A stretch of 64,000 bases of DNA from Arcuatula senhousia (lineage: Eukaryota > Mollusca > Bivalvia > Mytilida > Mytilidae): contig OZ020307.1 in assembly GCA_963971305.1 (NCBI GenBank), forward strand, positions 52,387,702 to 52,451,701, given 5' to 3'. The notes beneath the pieces are model-generated. The model was not told where the DNA came from, searched no databases, and saw only the letters and a program-made list of their open reading frames with translations. Made by a program: the position numbers and the translations under genes. Positions 35,301-45,168 of the stretch are shown one piece after another; position 1 is the stretch's first letter; every line of letters begins with the position of its first letter.

Positions 35301-37374
35301 ATTAAATTCATACTTATAATAACTATGTGATAACAGAATAACATTTAGAAATTGAAGAAAAAATATTATGACTGTTTTATTTGTTTCAGGTACCATTGCT
35401 GGTTCGTCAATAGGAGCAATAATTCTTGTTGTCATTGCTATTGTTGCTGTCTGGTTTCTACGTAAACGGTAACGCTACCATATGGTGGTAGCAATATTTT
35501 TTTCCTTATTATTCTAAGCGTACATGTAAATCCAAAGCAAAGTTTGATTGGTTGATAAATTTTGAAAAAGATAACTAAATATTGATTTATCATACCAAGT
35601 TATAAATTCATTTATAATAATATCAATTATTAGAATTACAATTACAGCAATCAAATATTGTTTTAAGATAATAATCTTTCTAGTAAACGTTTAGCATTAT
35701 CAGACCACACAATTCACAGAAATGAAAATGCTGGTTCACAAGATATAAGAATGCCTAATGCCACCACCCAACGAGCTCCAGAACCATTTGTTTACTCCGT
35801 AGCCATCCAAGCGTGTCGTGGGGTTAATGCCGAAATGACATCTTAGTAATAATTTGGTTCCCCAGTTTGGTATTTTTTGTTATACTTTTCTATGCTCTTC
35901 ATATTCGTACAGTGTTTGGCATTTTCAATATTTTTGGTAGAGCGCCTCTGATGAGTCTTGAATAGACGAAACGCGCGTCAGGCGTAGCAAAATTTATTGT
36001 CTGGAACTTTGTTGTCATTTGTATTTCGAACACACGTGAAGGTTAGCACTGCTGGTGGAGTTTAAATTCCCCGAGGTTAGCCCGCTCCGGCACCAACACT
36101 TTTGAGTTGGAGAATACATCAAAGCTTTAGATTATCCGTCTAAATTTCAAAATTGTCTAAACCCTAAGGTTCTTCCTACCCCAGACATAGGTTGAACATC
36201 TTAGTAATAATTTGGTTCCCCAGTTTGGTATTTTTGGTTATACTGTTCTATGCTCTTCATATTCGTACAGTGTTTGGCATTTTCAATATTGTTGGTAGAG
36301 CGCCTCTGATGAGTCTTGAATAGATGAAACGCGCGTCAGGCGTAGCAAAATTTATTGTCTGGAACTTTGTTGTCATTTGTATTTCGAACACACGTGAAGG
36401 TTAGCACTGCTGGTGGAGTTTAAATTCCCCGAGGTTAGCCCGCTCCGGCACCAACACTTTTGAGTTGGAGAATACATCAAAGCTTTAGATTATCCGTCTA
36501 AATTTCAAAATTGTCTAAACCCTAAGGTTCTTCCTACCCCAGACATAGGTTGAACATCTTAGTAATAATTTGGTTCCCCAGTTTGGTATTTTTGGTTATA
36601 CTGTTCTATGCTCTTCATATTCGTACAGTGTTTGGCATTTTCAATATTTTTGGTAGAGCGCCTCTGATGAGTCTTGAATAGACGAAACGCGCGTCAGGCG
36701 TAGCAAAATTTATTGTCTGGAACTTTGTTGTCATTTGTATATTAAACCTTAAGAACGATTTTTTTTATCTATGGTCAATTCAGTAAAATAAACAGTATCT
36801 CACTAACAGAAGTTAATAATCTATACAAATCATTTTTTGTGTTTCTAACAGGGTCTCAAACAACTGTTCTATCAAGAAACGTTTAGCATTATCAGACCAC
36901 ACAATTCACAGAAATGAAAATGCTGGTTCACAAGATATAAGAATGCCTAATGCCACCACCCAACGAGCTCCAGAACCATTTGTTTACTCCGTAGCCACCC
37001 AAGCGTGTCGTTGGGTTAATGCCGAAAAAAATCGAGGAGATGGCTATTTTGTACTTGAAAAAGAAAATGCGTCCGACAACTCGCATGAGGTAACACAGAA
37101 ACTGAGCAATAAGAACGTTTATAGTCATGCTACCACTAATGTGTACGACCACACTTCAAATCCGACTAGGAAACTTAGTGAAGAAACTGTATATAGCCAC
37201 TCTGTGGACGGCATATACGACAAAACGTCGGACACAAGCCAAGTTGAAAACAGTGACAACTTGTATAGTCATTCTGTTGATGATTTTTATGACAAACTTC
37301 GTCAGAATATGAAGTCACAAGACGCTGAAGATACATATAATCACATGTTTGGTGCTACTACAGAAGATAACTAA
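26316..37374 (+). CDS. Receptor B: RBL-like transmembrane receptor with tyrosine-box tail, lacking SRCR
   Basis: Exons: 26316-26367, 28146-28382, 29854-30114, 32373-32459, 35390-35468, 36852-37374. They join in frame to 412 residues with GT-AG junctions throughout. Order: signal peptide, two RBL-like cysteine domains, Thr-rich linker, transmembrane helix ending RKR, and a tail with GYFVLEKE, three YSH-type boxes and TYNHM. No SRCR exon or DCK exon was found between 32459 and 35390; that interval holds a transposon copy and a minisatellite. It appears to be the most intact of the three receptors. An alternative in-frame short-tail exon is at 35684-35846. The probable role is a cell-surface recognition receptor signalling through tyrosine phosphorylation, which is inference from domains. 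Confidence 0.76.
26368..28145. repeat. Receptor B intron 1 with about six 170-bp tandem units
   Basis: Between about 26820 and 27900 the phrases CACCTCCATATCTCAAG, GGTATGCATATG and CTTGACCTTGATTTT recur every 165-187 bases. Upstream, 26705-26770 is a decayed retrozyme 3' half. No ORF spans the array. Confidence 0.7.
28146..28382 (+). CDS. Receptor B exon 2 (RBL-like domain 1)
   Basis: 237 nt, acceptor AAATTCAG, donor GTAAGT, phase 1-1. It reads SVSLRCSTGNICIES, then KPCRHDICEAVLLDKIKNQC, HTHCRL, LLENC and MEVNYTC. The cysteine spacing follows the RBL-like pattern of receptor A exon 2. Confidence 0.75.
28383..29853. other. Receptor B intron 2
   Basis: AT-rich, with no exon and no repeat shared elsewhere in the window. 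A tRNA-like promoter-box pair (28791, 28907) was noted but not accepted as a gene. Confidence 0.45.
29854..30114 (+). CDS. Receptor B exon 3 (RBL-like domain 2)
   Basis: 261 nt, acceptor CATTTCTAG, donor GTAAAA, phase 1-1. It encodes IQVCSDELKKLQC, then ERICVIDSLEKNCEEKSVCT, DACLF and VNIHYNCKG. The length is identical to receptor C exon 3. Confidence 0.78.
30229..30401 (+). repeat. Dispersed repeat with CCATTGCGATC terminal inversion
   Basis: The unit GATCGCAATGGTCCTGACTT..CCCTCTTCCATTGCGATC has 11-bp terminal inversions. A second copy is at 30605-30707. Related copies: 61310-61490 (+), 63735-63935 (-), and decayed ones near 1620 and 57600. Confidence 0.65.
31780..32260 (+). mobile_element. 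5'-truncated RT-element fragment and tail
   Basis: Near 31905 it retains CAAGAAATTTTATTGACG and ACATCATGCGCTCTAAG, matching the RT end CAAGACATTTTACGAAAG and ACATCATGCACTTAT. The tail follows (GGAGCACCCGAGTTCACCCT). Not coding. Confidence 0.6.
32373..32459 (+). CDS. Receptor B exon 4 (linker)
   Basis: 87 nt, acceptor TTCTTTCAG, donor GTTTAT, phase 1-1. It encodes SRTPDVDTCNYHRTSRL then KQTETLPTSG, a Thr-rich stalk corresponding roughly to receptor A exon 5. Confidence 0.6.
32698..33780 (-). mobile_element. Truncated RT-element copy (second family)
   Basis: The minus strand reads KVYDKRDDFTFLIINFPFLE near 33600, then frameshifted sequence and a conserved tail (CCCCGCCACATATTATATG). The same element, inverted, is at 37955-40735. 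It occupies the interval where receptor B lacks the SRCR exon. Confidence 0.65.
33781..34629. other. Unassigned part of receptor B intron 4
   Basis: No exon or SRCR-like sequence was seen. Confidence 0.4.
34630..35345. repeat. Minisatellite of about 42 bp, about 17 copies
   Basis: The unit is close to CCATGTGATAACAGAATAAC followed by ATTAAATACATACTTATAATAA. It ends about 45 bases upstream of the receptor B transmembrane exon. Open minus-strand frames through it are repeat artefacts. Confidence 0.85.
35390..35468 (+). CDS. Receptor B exon 5 (transmembrane helix)
   Basis: 79 nt, acceptor TTTGTTTCAG, donor GTAACG, phase 1 in and 2 out. It encodes IAGSSIGAIILVVIAIVAV then WFLRKR. Confidence 0.85.
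35684..35846 (+). CDS. Duplicated receptor B tail-exon fragment with retrozyme-derived stop (possible short-tail exon)
   Basis: It is nearly identical to the start of the tail exon (about 36876-37028). It follows a plausible acceptor (ATCTTTCTAG) in the phase required by the transmembrane exon. Spliced there, the frame reads RKRLALSDHT.. to VNAEMTS and then TAG at 35844-35846. The stop lies in the retrozyme sequence, which begins at about 35839. The predicted protein is 292 residues with no YSH boxes or YxxM. Whether it is used is unknown; it may be only a pseudo-exon. Confidence 0.5.
35942..35985 (+). ncRNA. Hammerhead ribozyme, array copy 1
   Basis: CTGATGA at 35948, helix II GTC/GAC, GAAA, GTC cleavage triplet ending at 35979. 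Helix I GCGCCT/AGGCGT. All core positions are intact; helix III is only 2 bp. Confidence 0.85.
36300..36343 (+). ncRNA. Hammerhead ribozyme, array copy 2
   Basis: Same fold as copy 1 except that helix II is GTC/GAT, with a terminal G-U pair. Cleavage is expected after 36337, exactly 358 bases beyond copy 1. Confidence 0.83.
36658..36701 (+). ncRNA. Hammerhead ribozyme, array copy 3
   Basis: Core identical to copy 1. Cleavage is expected after 36695, again 358 bases further on. Confidence 0.85.
36852..37374 (+). CDS. Receptor B exon 6 (cytoplasmic tail and stop)
   Basis: Acceptor TTCTAACAG, stop TAA at 37372-37374. Motifs in order: FVYSV, GYFVLEKE, VYSHATTNVYDH, VYSHSVDGIYDK, LYSHSVDDFYDKL, TYNHMFG. 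It aligns along its length with receptor A but lacks the AYGY..SAYDN segment. Confidence 0.87.
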
Positions 37375-37954
37375 ACCTTACCAAAAAAATTCTTTTGTGT
37401 ACCAGTACACATTATTAGATACGTCGGATACCCTATTTTATAAACATCTAAAATACAATCATTTTTGCCAAATTATTATGCACAATTTTATAATGTGCAT
37501 TGTATGACAAGAAGCTTCATGGAGCCTGAGTCACTCACCTGGCCTTTAAGATATAACGGTCTCTTCACAAAGTATTACGTCTATAAGAGGTCATCTGGTA
37601 TCTTCGTCCAAATGCAGACTTTAGTGTGTGTGGTTTTTTTTTATATTTGTTTTTCCTTAGCTCTTTGATATCGTTAACGTTATAATACACCCTTTTTAGT
37701 TTTGACAAATATCAAAATAAGCTGACTTCTAATTTTATTATACTTCTTTATTTTATACAATTACATACACTTACATACATATTAGAGAAATAACAGCAAA
37801 CACATTTTCATTTTGTCAAATGTCGTTTATTTTGTTTGATAAGATACATGTATACATACCACACAACAATTTTCATGTTGGTTTTAAGTATGAAGTACAC
37901 ACTTGTTAAATGCTTTGAATCATTTTGAACTTTCGTTACAATGACAAAAAATCT
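37375..37954. other. Receptor B 3' flank
   Basis: Positions 37698-37945 resemble receptor A 3' sequence (24140-24375), for example TTTTGAACTTTC and AAATAAGC.GAC.TCT. An RT element begins directly after. Confidence 0.55.
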
Positions 37955-40735
37955 TACGTAAACCAACGTATATGATAAACTTGACGACTTTACATTCTGT
38001 ATTATAAATTTCCCTTTTCTTGAAGGAGATGTTCCACTAGCGTCGTCATACGGTGTTTACATTTCACAGTTAGTAAGATATGCTCGGATCTGCAGTGGTG
38101 TTTCTGATTTTATTAATAAAAACCGTTTGATTACTGAAAAAAATATTAAAACAAACTTATCGATACCACGAATTAGTAAAATCTTTTTTTCTAAATTCTT
38201 CTACGAGTATCGATCTCTTATCGAAATTTTTAATTGTACACGTCGTTTTCTAATAGTGAAAGGTATATCACATCCTGAATTTTATGGTAATGTTTTTTAT
38301 AAAGCTCATAAATTTATAAGTAATCCATAAGAAATGAAAAGTTGGCTTCAAAATTTATTACGGAAAGGATATGAATCGAATATTTTGGTTAAATCTTTGA
38401 ATTTAGTGTTTTTTTATTAGAAATATTTATAACTTGATACTTAATTTAAAACTTCCATAAACGTTTTTACTATTGTCATTTTAAGCATTATAGCGATCAA
38501 GCATGTCGGTTTTGTGTGATGACACTTCACTAAATCATTATTGTTTTAAGTGTTGTGTCAGATTTAAAATCGATATGTTTGATTTTTTTACATCAGTCGA
38601 TTGATGATTCTAAGCTAGCTGTCAGTAACAGCGAGTGTTCCCTAGAGAGTTCCTTTACCGCCCTTTTGTTTGTTCTTCTTGTTTTTTGTCTTAGGTTCTC
38701 TCAGTGGAATTGGACTTTGATCGATTTGATTTTATTGTGTGTTTAGTTTTGTGATTTGTCTACGTATAAGAATTAAGAATAAGAATTTTTATTAGCTAAT
38801 CAAGAACCCACGAAGGGCATAATGTAACAAACAGTTAAATGATTGGACAGATGATATGAAAAAAAAAACCACAACAATAAAAAAATCAATGAGACACAGG
38901 ATCAGAGCCATTGAAGTACCATGTATACATTGTAATATATCAAAAATAAATAGCCAGAAATACTTAAGCTCTGGTGATAATGATTGGAAAATTTCACAGC
39001 ATTTATTTATTTTTTCAAAAAATATGCTACGCTCCTGTTCATATAAAGGACATGTTACTATAAAATGTGATTCATTTTCAACCGCATGGATGTCTTTACT
39101 CAAACAATAGTGACATAGTCTTTGAGATCTCTCAATATAATTTTTACTATATCTATCTTTTTCTATTCTCAAATCATGAGCACTTATTCTTACAATGTAT
39201 TCTACAAATTGCTCTTCTAATTCTAAAATCTTTAATTGATAAATAAGCCTCTGGGATAAAATCAGTTTTAAGACTAAAAATGTTTTCTAATTTACTGTTT
39301 CCCTGTGATAAAATTTCTGTCCTTTTATTTTGCCAAAAAGTCTTAAAGCTGTCACTCAATTTAGATTTGACTATCCTGACAAGTTTACCTAAATTAATCT
39401 TTATAGTGTCTATATTTTTAAAGACTGTAATATATATCTTACTGATGAGAACCAGCAGTCAATATTATTTATATCAATTCTAGTTGTTTATTACATAAAT
39501 AAGCATAATATATAAAGACCTCCTGTAATTTTTCAAGTCTATGTGCATATTTAACAATAGATAAAACTATAGAGAAATATAGAGGAAATCTTCCTACCTC
39601 TGATAAAACAGCTAAGTTAGAGGCCTTTTTATTTACCCCTAAAACATATTTAAGAAATCTTATATGTGACCTCTCAGAAAAGTCATTATTATATATCTTT
39701 ACAAAAAAAATAATCATTCTGTTTTTTACAAGCTGCAGAATTTACTTTGAATATACCACTTATTTCGCAACAATATAATAAAATTGGTTTTATTGTGTGA
39801 TCATACTGATTAATCGATGTAGCTATACTTGGACTGCAAGATGACAGAGATTTTTGTAGCTTAAATATTGCTTTTAGAGATTTTTTATATAATTCTTCTT
39901 TTCCAAGATTAAAAAGTCCACTTGAGGTGAAAGTAATTCCTAAATATTTAAACTGATTAACACATTCTACTTCTTCATTGTTCAAATGTATATACTCTTT
40001 CAAAAATTTTCCAGAATTGTTAAAAATCAAAACTTTTGTTTTTGAGAGATTTACATCTAGACACCAGTCTTTACAGTATTCATTTAAAATATCAAGTCAA
40101 CTTTGTAAACCATTTTTGCCAGTAGATAATAGAGCAATATCATCAGCATACATTAAACAATTTATATTTCTACAATTTATTTCAACTGCTTCTGAACCTG
40201 CTTCTAGTTTTAAAAGTAAATCATTAATAAAAAGCTTAAATAGGTGAGGGCTTAGTACATCTCCTTGTCTCACTCCAATATGTGACTTAAAAGCAGAAGT
40301 GAGTATGTTTTCAACTTTTACTGAAATATGGGTTTTCACATACATATCTTTTAGAATATTATAAAATTTTCCTGAAATATTATCTCTTAACATTTTATAT
40401 CTAATACCATATTATTGATAAGGGGAAGGTTGGGCCCAAAAAACTAGTTTAACCCCGCCACATATTATATGTGCCAGTCTTAAGTCAGGAATCTATGACA
40501 AAGCTTTCGTTTGTACTTGTCTTTTAGATGTTTTCTGTTCCTTATTTAAGAAGGGTGTCTTTCTGTGACTATTTCAGGACTTGATTTGAATTATATGCAT
40601 TTTATTTAGACCATGTGCCTATTGCAGAACCGCGATCAGTGCCAAATGGCCTCGTTAAAGGCTACAGGCGGTTGTCCATTGTGGTTTTTCTAAATTGCCG
40701 CTTAATTGTGGGCTGTTTTGCGTAAACTTATTCCA
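37955..40735 (+). mobile_element. RT element (second family) interrupted by a LINE
   Basis: Plus-strand parts are 37955-38762 and 40412-40735. The first reads FCIINFPFLEGDVPLASSYG then VYISQLVRYARIC and continues to a stop near 38330. The element tail (CCCCGCCACATATTATATG) resumes after the insertion. The uninterrupted sequence is visible in the inverted copy at 32698-33780. 5'-truncated and inactive. Confidence 0.7.
38763..40411 (-). mobile_element. 5'-truncated non-LTR (LINE) retrotransposon
   Basis: Minus-strand RT domains: SHIGVRQGDVLSPHLFKLFI, then CLMYADDIALLS, KTKVLIF and QFKYLGITFTSSG. Further downstream, degenerate frames include AYLCNKQLELI-like sequence. The 3' end carries a TTCTTA-type tail at about 38765-38790. 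Several stops and frameshifts are present. The YADD box and GVRQGDVLSP identify a LINE reverse transcriptase; the clade was not assigned. Confidence 0.78.
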
Positions 40736-40740
40736 CATCT

Positions 40741-41190
40741 CATTATTTTCTATTTATTCTTGTCTAGTATGCCAGGTAATTCGTTGAATCAGTTTTTGTG
40801 ACATTATTTTTTTTTTTAATTTCTATTGTTTACTTTCCTGTTTCGCGTTTGCGTTTAATTTTTCGATCTTTAACAAGGTCTGATTTGTACGTAGGGTTTT
40901 AAAAGGTTATCTTCAGAAACAATGTTACATTTACCTGTATCTCAAGGGTGGATCTAGGATTTCAAGAGGCAAAAGTGCCTTTAGGGGGCAAACGGGGGGG
41001 GGGGCAAACAATTCGATTAGTAATCACATTTATTACACATTCTTATTGACTTTCTACAAAAATTACCAGAATGCATGATGGAGTAAACTTCAATGACCTT
41101 TAACCACTTCTTGGGAATAACTGTTTGGCAAGATAGGGTTAATAGAGTTCATGAAATCATGAATGAAAAGGCGACTCGATGCACTACTGA
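40741..41190. other. Intergenic sequence
   Basis: No exon was seen. A G-run is present near 40990. Confidence 0.4.
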
Positions 41191-41194
41191 TGTG

Positions 41195-41401
41195 TACTGT
41201 GGATTCATTTATTTTCGTGGGTTCCAATTTTCGTTTTGTGATGAAAAAGATCAGTTCGTGGAGTCTTCAATTCGTGGTTCTAAAATCTTAAGCATACAAA
41301 TTAAAGTTAAATTTCATTTTCGTTGGGGAGCAAATGTGGATCAAGACTTTCCACGAAAATCACGAAAATTGATACCCACGAATTGTAACGAAACCACAGT
41401 A
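41195..41401. repeat. MITE with TACTGTGGATTC terminal inversions
   Basis: Left TACTGTGGATTCATTTATTT is mirrored by GAAACCACAGTA at the right. Inner arms around TTCGTGGG and CCCACGAA continue the inversion. Length 207 bp; no ORF. Confidence 0.7.
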
Positions 41402-41788
41402 TTCAAATGTATTTGCTTAAGAAAATAATTTTTATTTTACTATTTATAAATCTTGAAATTTTAATATCATAGTGTATATTATTGTTGTAATGATACTTGA
41501 TACCATAATGAATTGCTTTATTGACAAAAAGTGCAACTAGTAAGAATGTAGATGTGCAAAATAAAGTCAGTGATCCAAGACGAACGTATTAGAGGCATTT
41601 GCTTATATTATAGAAGCCAACGTGCATGCAAGATCAATTCATTATTCATGTTACTGGTGTTATTTAATCAACTCACAATCGGTTTGATGGAAGGTTTTAA
41701 AGGAGTGGGCCATGCTACAATTAATCACATTTAACCTATCAATTGCGCGCTGTTCTGTCATCAAATAAAGAATTCATATATGAAATAC

Positions 41789-42108
41789 AAATGACAACAA
41801 AGTTCCAGACAATAAATTTTGCTACGCCTGACGCGCGTTTCGTCTAGTCAAGACTCATCAGAGGCGCTCGACCAAAAATATTGCAAATGCCAAACACTAT
41901 ATGAATATGAAGAGCATAGAACAGTAAAACCAAAAATACCAAACTGGGGAACCAAATTATTACTAAGATAATCAACCTATGTCTGGGGTAGGAAGAACCT
42001 TAGGATTTAGACAATTTTGAAATTTAGACGGATATTTAAAGCTTTGATGTTTTCTCCAGCTCAATAGTGTTGGTGCCGGAGCGGGCTAACCTCGGGGAAT
42101 TGAAAATA
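41789..42108 (-). mobile_element. Partial retrozyme copy
   Basis: A minus-strand copy with the same 3' terminus as the array (ATACAAATGACAACAAAG on plus). It extends about 320 bases and is truncated before a full monomer. Confidence 0.75.
41824..41867 (-). ncRNA. Hammerhead ribozyme
   Basis: On the minus strand: GCGCCT, CTGATGA, GTC/GAC with a changed loop (TTGACTA), GAAA, GTC, AGGCGT. The core is intact. Confidence 0.8.
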
Positions 42109-42639
42109 TATACCTTCTTAAACTTATCTTGACCGGCACAAAAACTAAAATTTTTGCAGCTTTCTATAAAATTATCATTATTAATTCTTCGCGTTGATTA
42201 AGTGTTGTCCAGCATAAATATTTACTTGGTAAACCGTTATTCACATGACATTTACTGAACACATTTCAGTGTTGCTCTAATGACTCAAATTCAGCAACAA
42301 AATTAACAACACGTTGAAATAAATTATGTCAACCCCAGTAAGGTGAGTATATGTAATTGGGCAATACCTGTTTGACGTTCAGTTGACGTTTATTATCTAG
42401 TTAAACAGTGTTACATGTACAATGTCGTTATCCAAAATGAATATGAAAATAAAAAATTTTGGTGTACTATCTAATATTAATAATCAGTAGAATTTTATAG
42501 CAGAAAGCAATTGAAATTTAGCGACAGCACGATTACCGGGTATTCTTTGAGTGATTATATGGTCAAGTACAAAATATCTGATCTACCAGTGTTTACATTT
42601 TATAACAAGAAATTTGTGAGAGAATGCTCACGTATCCCC

Positions 42640-43990
42640 TATGCCATGTGTTAAATATATGGTTATAGGCTGGGAATCTCAATGGATCTCTAGATATTAA
42701 GTATATATTTTGTCATTCGAGGGGGTTGGGCATGACCCTAATCAAACCTTTCCATACGGACTAAGAATATATATGGTTATAGAATGGGAATCTCATTGGT
42801 TTTCACGGTATTAAGTATTATGTCATCTGAGGGGTGGGGCATGGCCCCCATACCCCTCTATGGTACCAAATGATCTATTTTACCATAAGGACTAAGAATA
42901 TATATGGTTATATAGTGGGTATCTAAATAATTTCAAAATATTTAAGTATTTTGTCACTTGATAGGGTGGGGTATGACCCCCAAACTTGTCTTCGGTATCA
43001 AATGATCTGTCTCACATTAAGGTATAAGAATGTATGGTTATAAATAGGGAAGGGATCTCAATTTTTTTCAAGATATTAAGTATATTGTCCTTTGATGGGG
43101 TAGGGTCATGACCCCCCAGACACCTCTATGGTACCGAATGATCTGCCTGACTATAAGGACTGAGAATATATAATATATATATTATGGTAATAGATAAGGG
43201 ATCTCAATAGTTTTGAAGATATGAAGTATTTTGTCTTTTGATTGGGTGGGGCATGACCCCCTTAGACCACTCCATGGTACCAATTTATCTGTTTAACCAT
43301 AAGGACTAAGAATATATATATATGAGAATATGTAGAGGATGTCAATGCTTTTCAAGAAATTAAGTATTTTGTCATTGGAGGGGGTAGGGGATGACCCCCT
43401 CAAACCCCTTTTTGGTACCAAATGATCTGTCTGATCATAAGGACTAAGAATATATATGGTTATAGGGCGGGATATTAATGGTTTTCAAAATATTAAGTAA
43501 TTTGTCATTTGACGGGTTGGGGCATGACTTCCTCAGACCACTCTCAGGTACCAAATGAGTTGTCTAACAAAATGGGTCCAGTATTAAATGTATAAAGTAC
43601 AAAAGTACAAAAAGCGGGTCAAAACTGGGACATAACGTCGGACACAGGTAAAACAGTAACCTCCCTCATCTTCGAAGCGGGGGTCTATACCAAATGATTT
43701 GTCTTACCATAAGGACTAAGAATATATATGGTTATAGGATGGTGATCTCAAAGCTTTTTGAGACATTTAAAAAATATAAATTTTGGAGATGTTTGGAGGG
43801 GAGTGGCATGGCCCCTGGGGTGCCCCAACACCTAAAAAGGCTTAAGACCCAAAACTCAAAAGGTTTCATCAATGTGCAAAATCCGTCCATTATAACATGT
43901 ATAAAGTTCAAAAGTACAAAAAGCGGGACGGAAATTTAGACGGAACCTCGAACACAGGCAAAACAGCAGTATCCCCCTTTCTTCTTCAAA
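42640..43990. repeat. Tandem array of about 135-145-bp units
   Basis: AAGGACTAAGAATATATATG, GGTTATAGG, TTAAGTATTTTGTC, GGGGCATGACCCCC and GGTACCAAATGATCTG recur about eight times. The last unit is partly rearranged (43560-43990, with AAAAGTACAAAAAGCGGG twice). Receptor B/C spacer. Confidence 0.75.
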
Positions 43991-44267
43991 GCGGGGGTAT
44001 AATGAGTTTGTCCACTTATTACCACTGCATTTTAATCGCAGTATTCTCTAAAAAAAAATTCTGGCTAGTTTTGTTAAAACTTAACAGTTTTATCAGAGAT
44101 TTTAGTCTTCATAAAATGTGAATTTCTTTTTAAATACGAAAATGATAGGTTCTATATCTTTAAGAAACTATTTGAACGGAAAGAAAATGAATAGAGAACT
44201 CAGTTCAAACAAAAGTAATCTTGTACAATGAAAGGAAAAATGATCGGTGGATTGTGTAAATAGCAAT

Positions 44268-44760
44268 CACCAACGCAAACTTAAGTCGTACCGCGAGTGA
44301 ACTCAGGTGCTGCAGAAGAGAAATTAGTTCCTGCTAACAACCCATCACGATAACGTTGCTAATGGACAATTCAGCGTATCAATCCATTAAATGACAAAAC
44401 TAAAATATATGGCAAAAAAAATCCTCACTGATCCGACAGATAAATATCCCATTAATGTCTACATGATCGCATGATGATTTCCATATAGTTAACAACCTTG
44501 AAGCAACATATCCTTGTTTTAACAGTTTTGAGGTTAACATGGCGCTCTACCAAGGAAGTCCATGCAAGTTCCACAAGTTCAGGAACTATAATCTTAACGA
44601 ATCAGTTATGATATGTTAACTACATGAGCTAAAGCGTACGGGATTTGCAAAACAAGAAACGAAAATTGACGATATGAAAGTTGAAGTAACATTTGTCGTT
44701 TTTGCTTTGTTGCAAGTCTTCCATGAATATCTCTATCATAAATAATTACACCAAATGTTT
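44268..44760 (-). mobile_element. RT-element tail and decayed RT fragment
   Basis: It contains GTGAACTCAGGTGCTGCAGA (inverse tail). Beyond it, the plus-strand reading CATGGCGCTCTACCAAGGAAG..GAAAATTGACG..TTGAAGTAACATTTGTCGTT corresponds to badly decayed RT C-terminal sequence. Confidence 0.5.
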
Positions 44761-45095
44761 AACAAACAAAAATTCTTTTACATGTAAGTCTTGTAAGTAT
44801 TGAAAATATGACAAACTGTTAGATATATAAAAAAATAATAATGAAACACTTAACATGTACATAGAGTTTAAATCTTCAATATCCACCAATGCACGTATTT
44901 ATCAAGTTACTTAAATTCATCAAGATAACAAAGTTTCTATTATATCTTTAAAACGCCGTGAGTTGTTAAACAATGGACGCATATTTAAAACTTTAATAAG
45001 GATTTAAATCTTTAAAACTGATCGACGAGCCGTGCAACTTCCTCGTTTCCAATAAAACATTTATATATGGAAGTTTTTTATTTGGGCAATTAAAA

Positions 45096-45168
45096 ATGAA
45101 TAAAGTATATGTATTGCTTATTTTGTGTGGAATAGTTGATAAGGGAATTTTAGCAGAAACGGGCACAT
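45096..45168 (+). CDS. Receptor C exon 1 (signal peptide)
   Basis: It encodes MNKVYVLLILCGIVDKGILA then ETGT, and ends in phase 1 at donor GTAAGT. A clear hydrophobic leader with likely cleavage after ILA. Confidence 0.78.

Larger units (their letters stand above)
35839..36740 (+). mobile_element. Retrozyme-like tandem array, 358-bp monomer
   Basis: Two full monomers (35980-36337 and 36338-36695) are bounded by hammerhead cleavage sites, with a partial unit on each side. The units are almost identical. All copies in the window end at TTGTCATTTGTAT, about 45 bases after the cleavage site. This is the structure of non-autonomous hammerhead retroelements (retrozymes) described in plants and in animals including mussels. 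No ORF. Confidence 0.85.

Noticed and set aside
34612..35435. Long minus-strand open frames of YHMVIISMYL-type repeats
   Set aside because: They are produced by the 42-bp minisatellite, not by a gene.
36928..37152. Minus-strand open frame over the receptor B tail
   Set aside because: It lies opposite the conserved tail exon and has no homology of its own.
41093..41428. Plus-strand 111-codon open frame
   Set aside because: It overlaps a MITE with TACTGTGGATTC terminal inversions and shows no protein family features.
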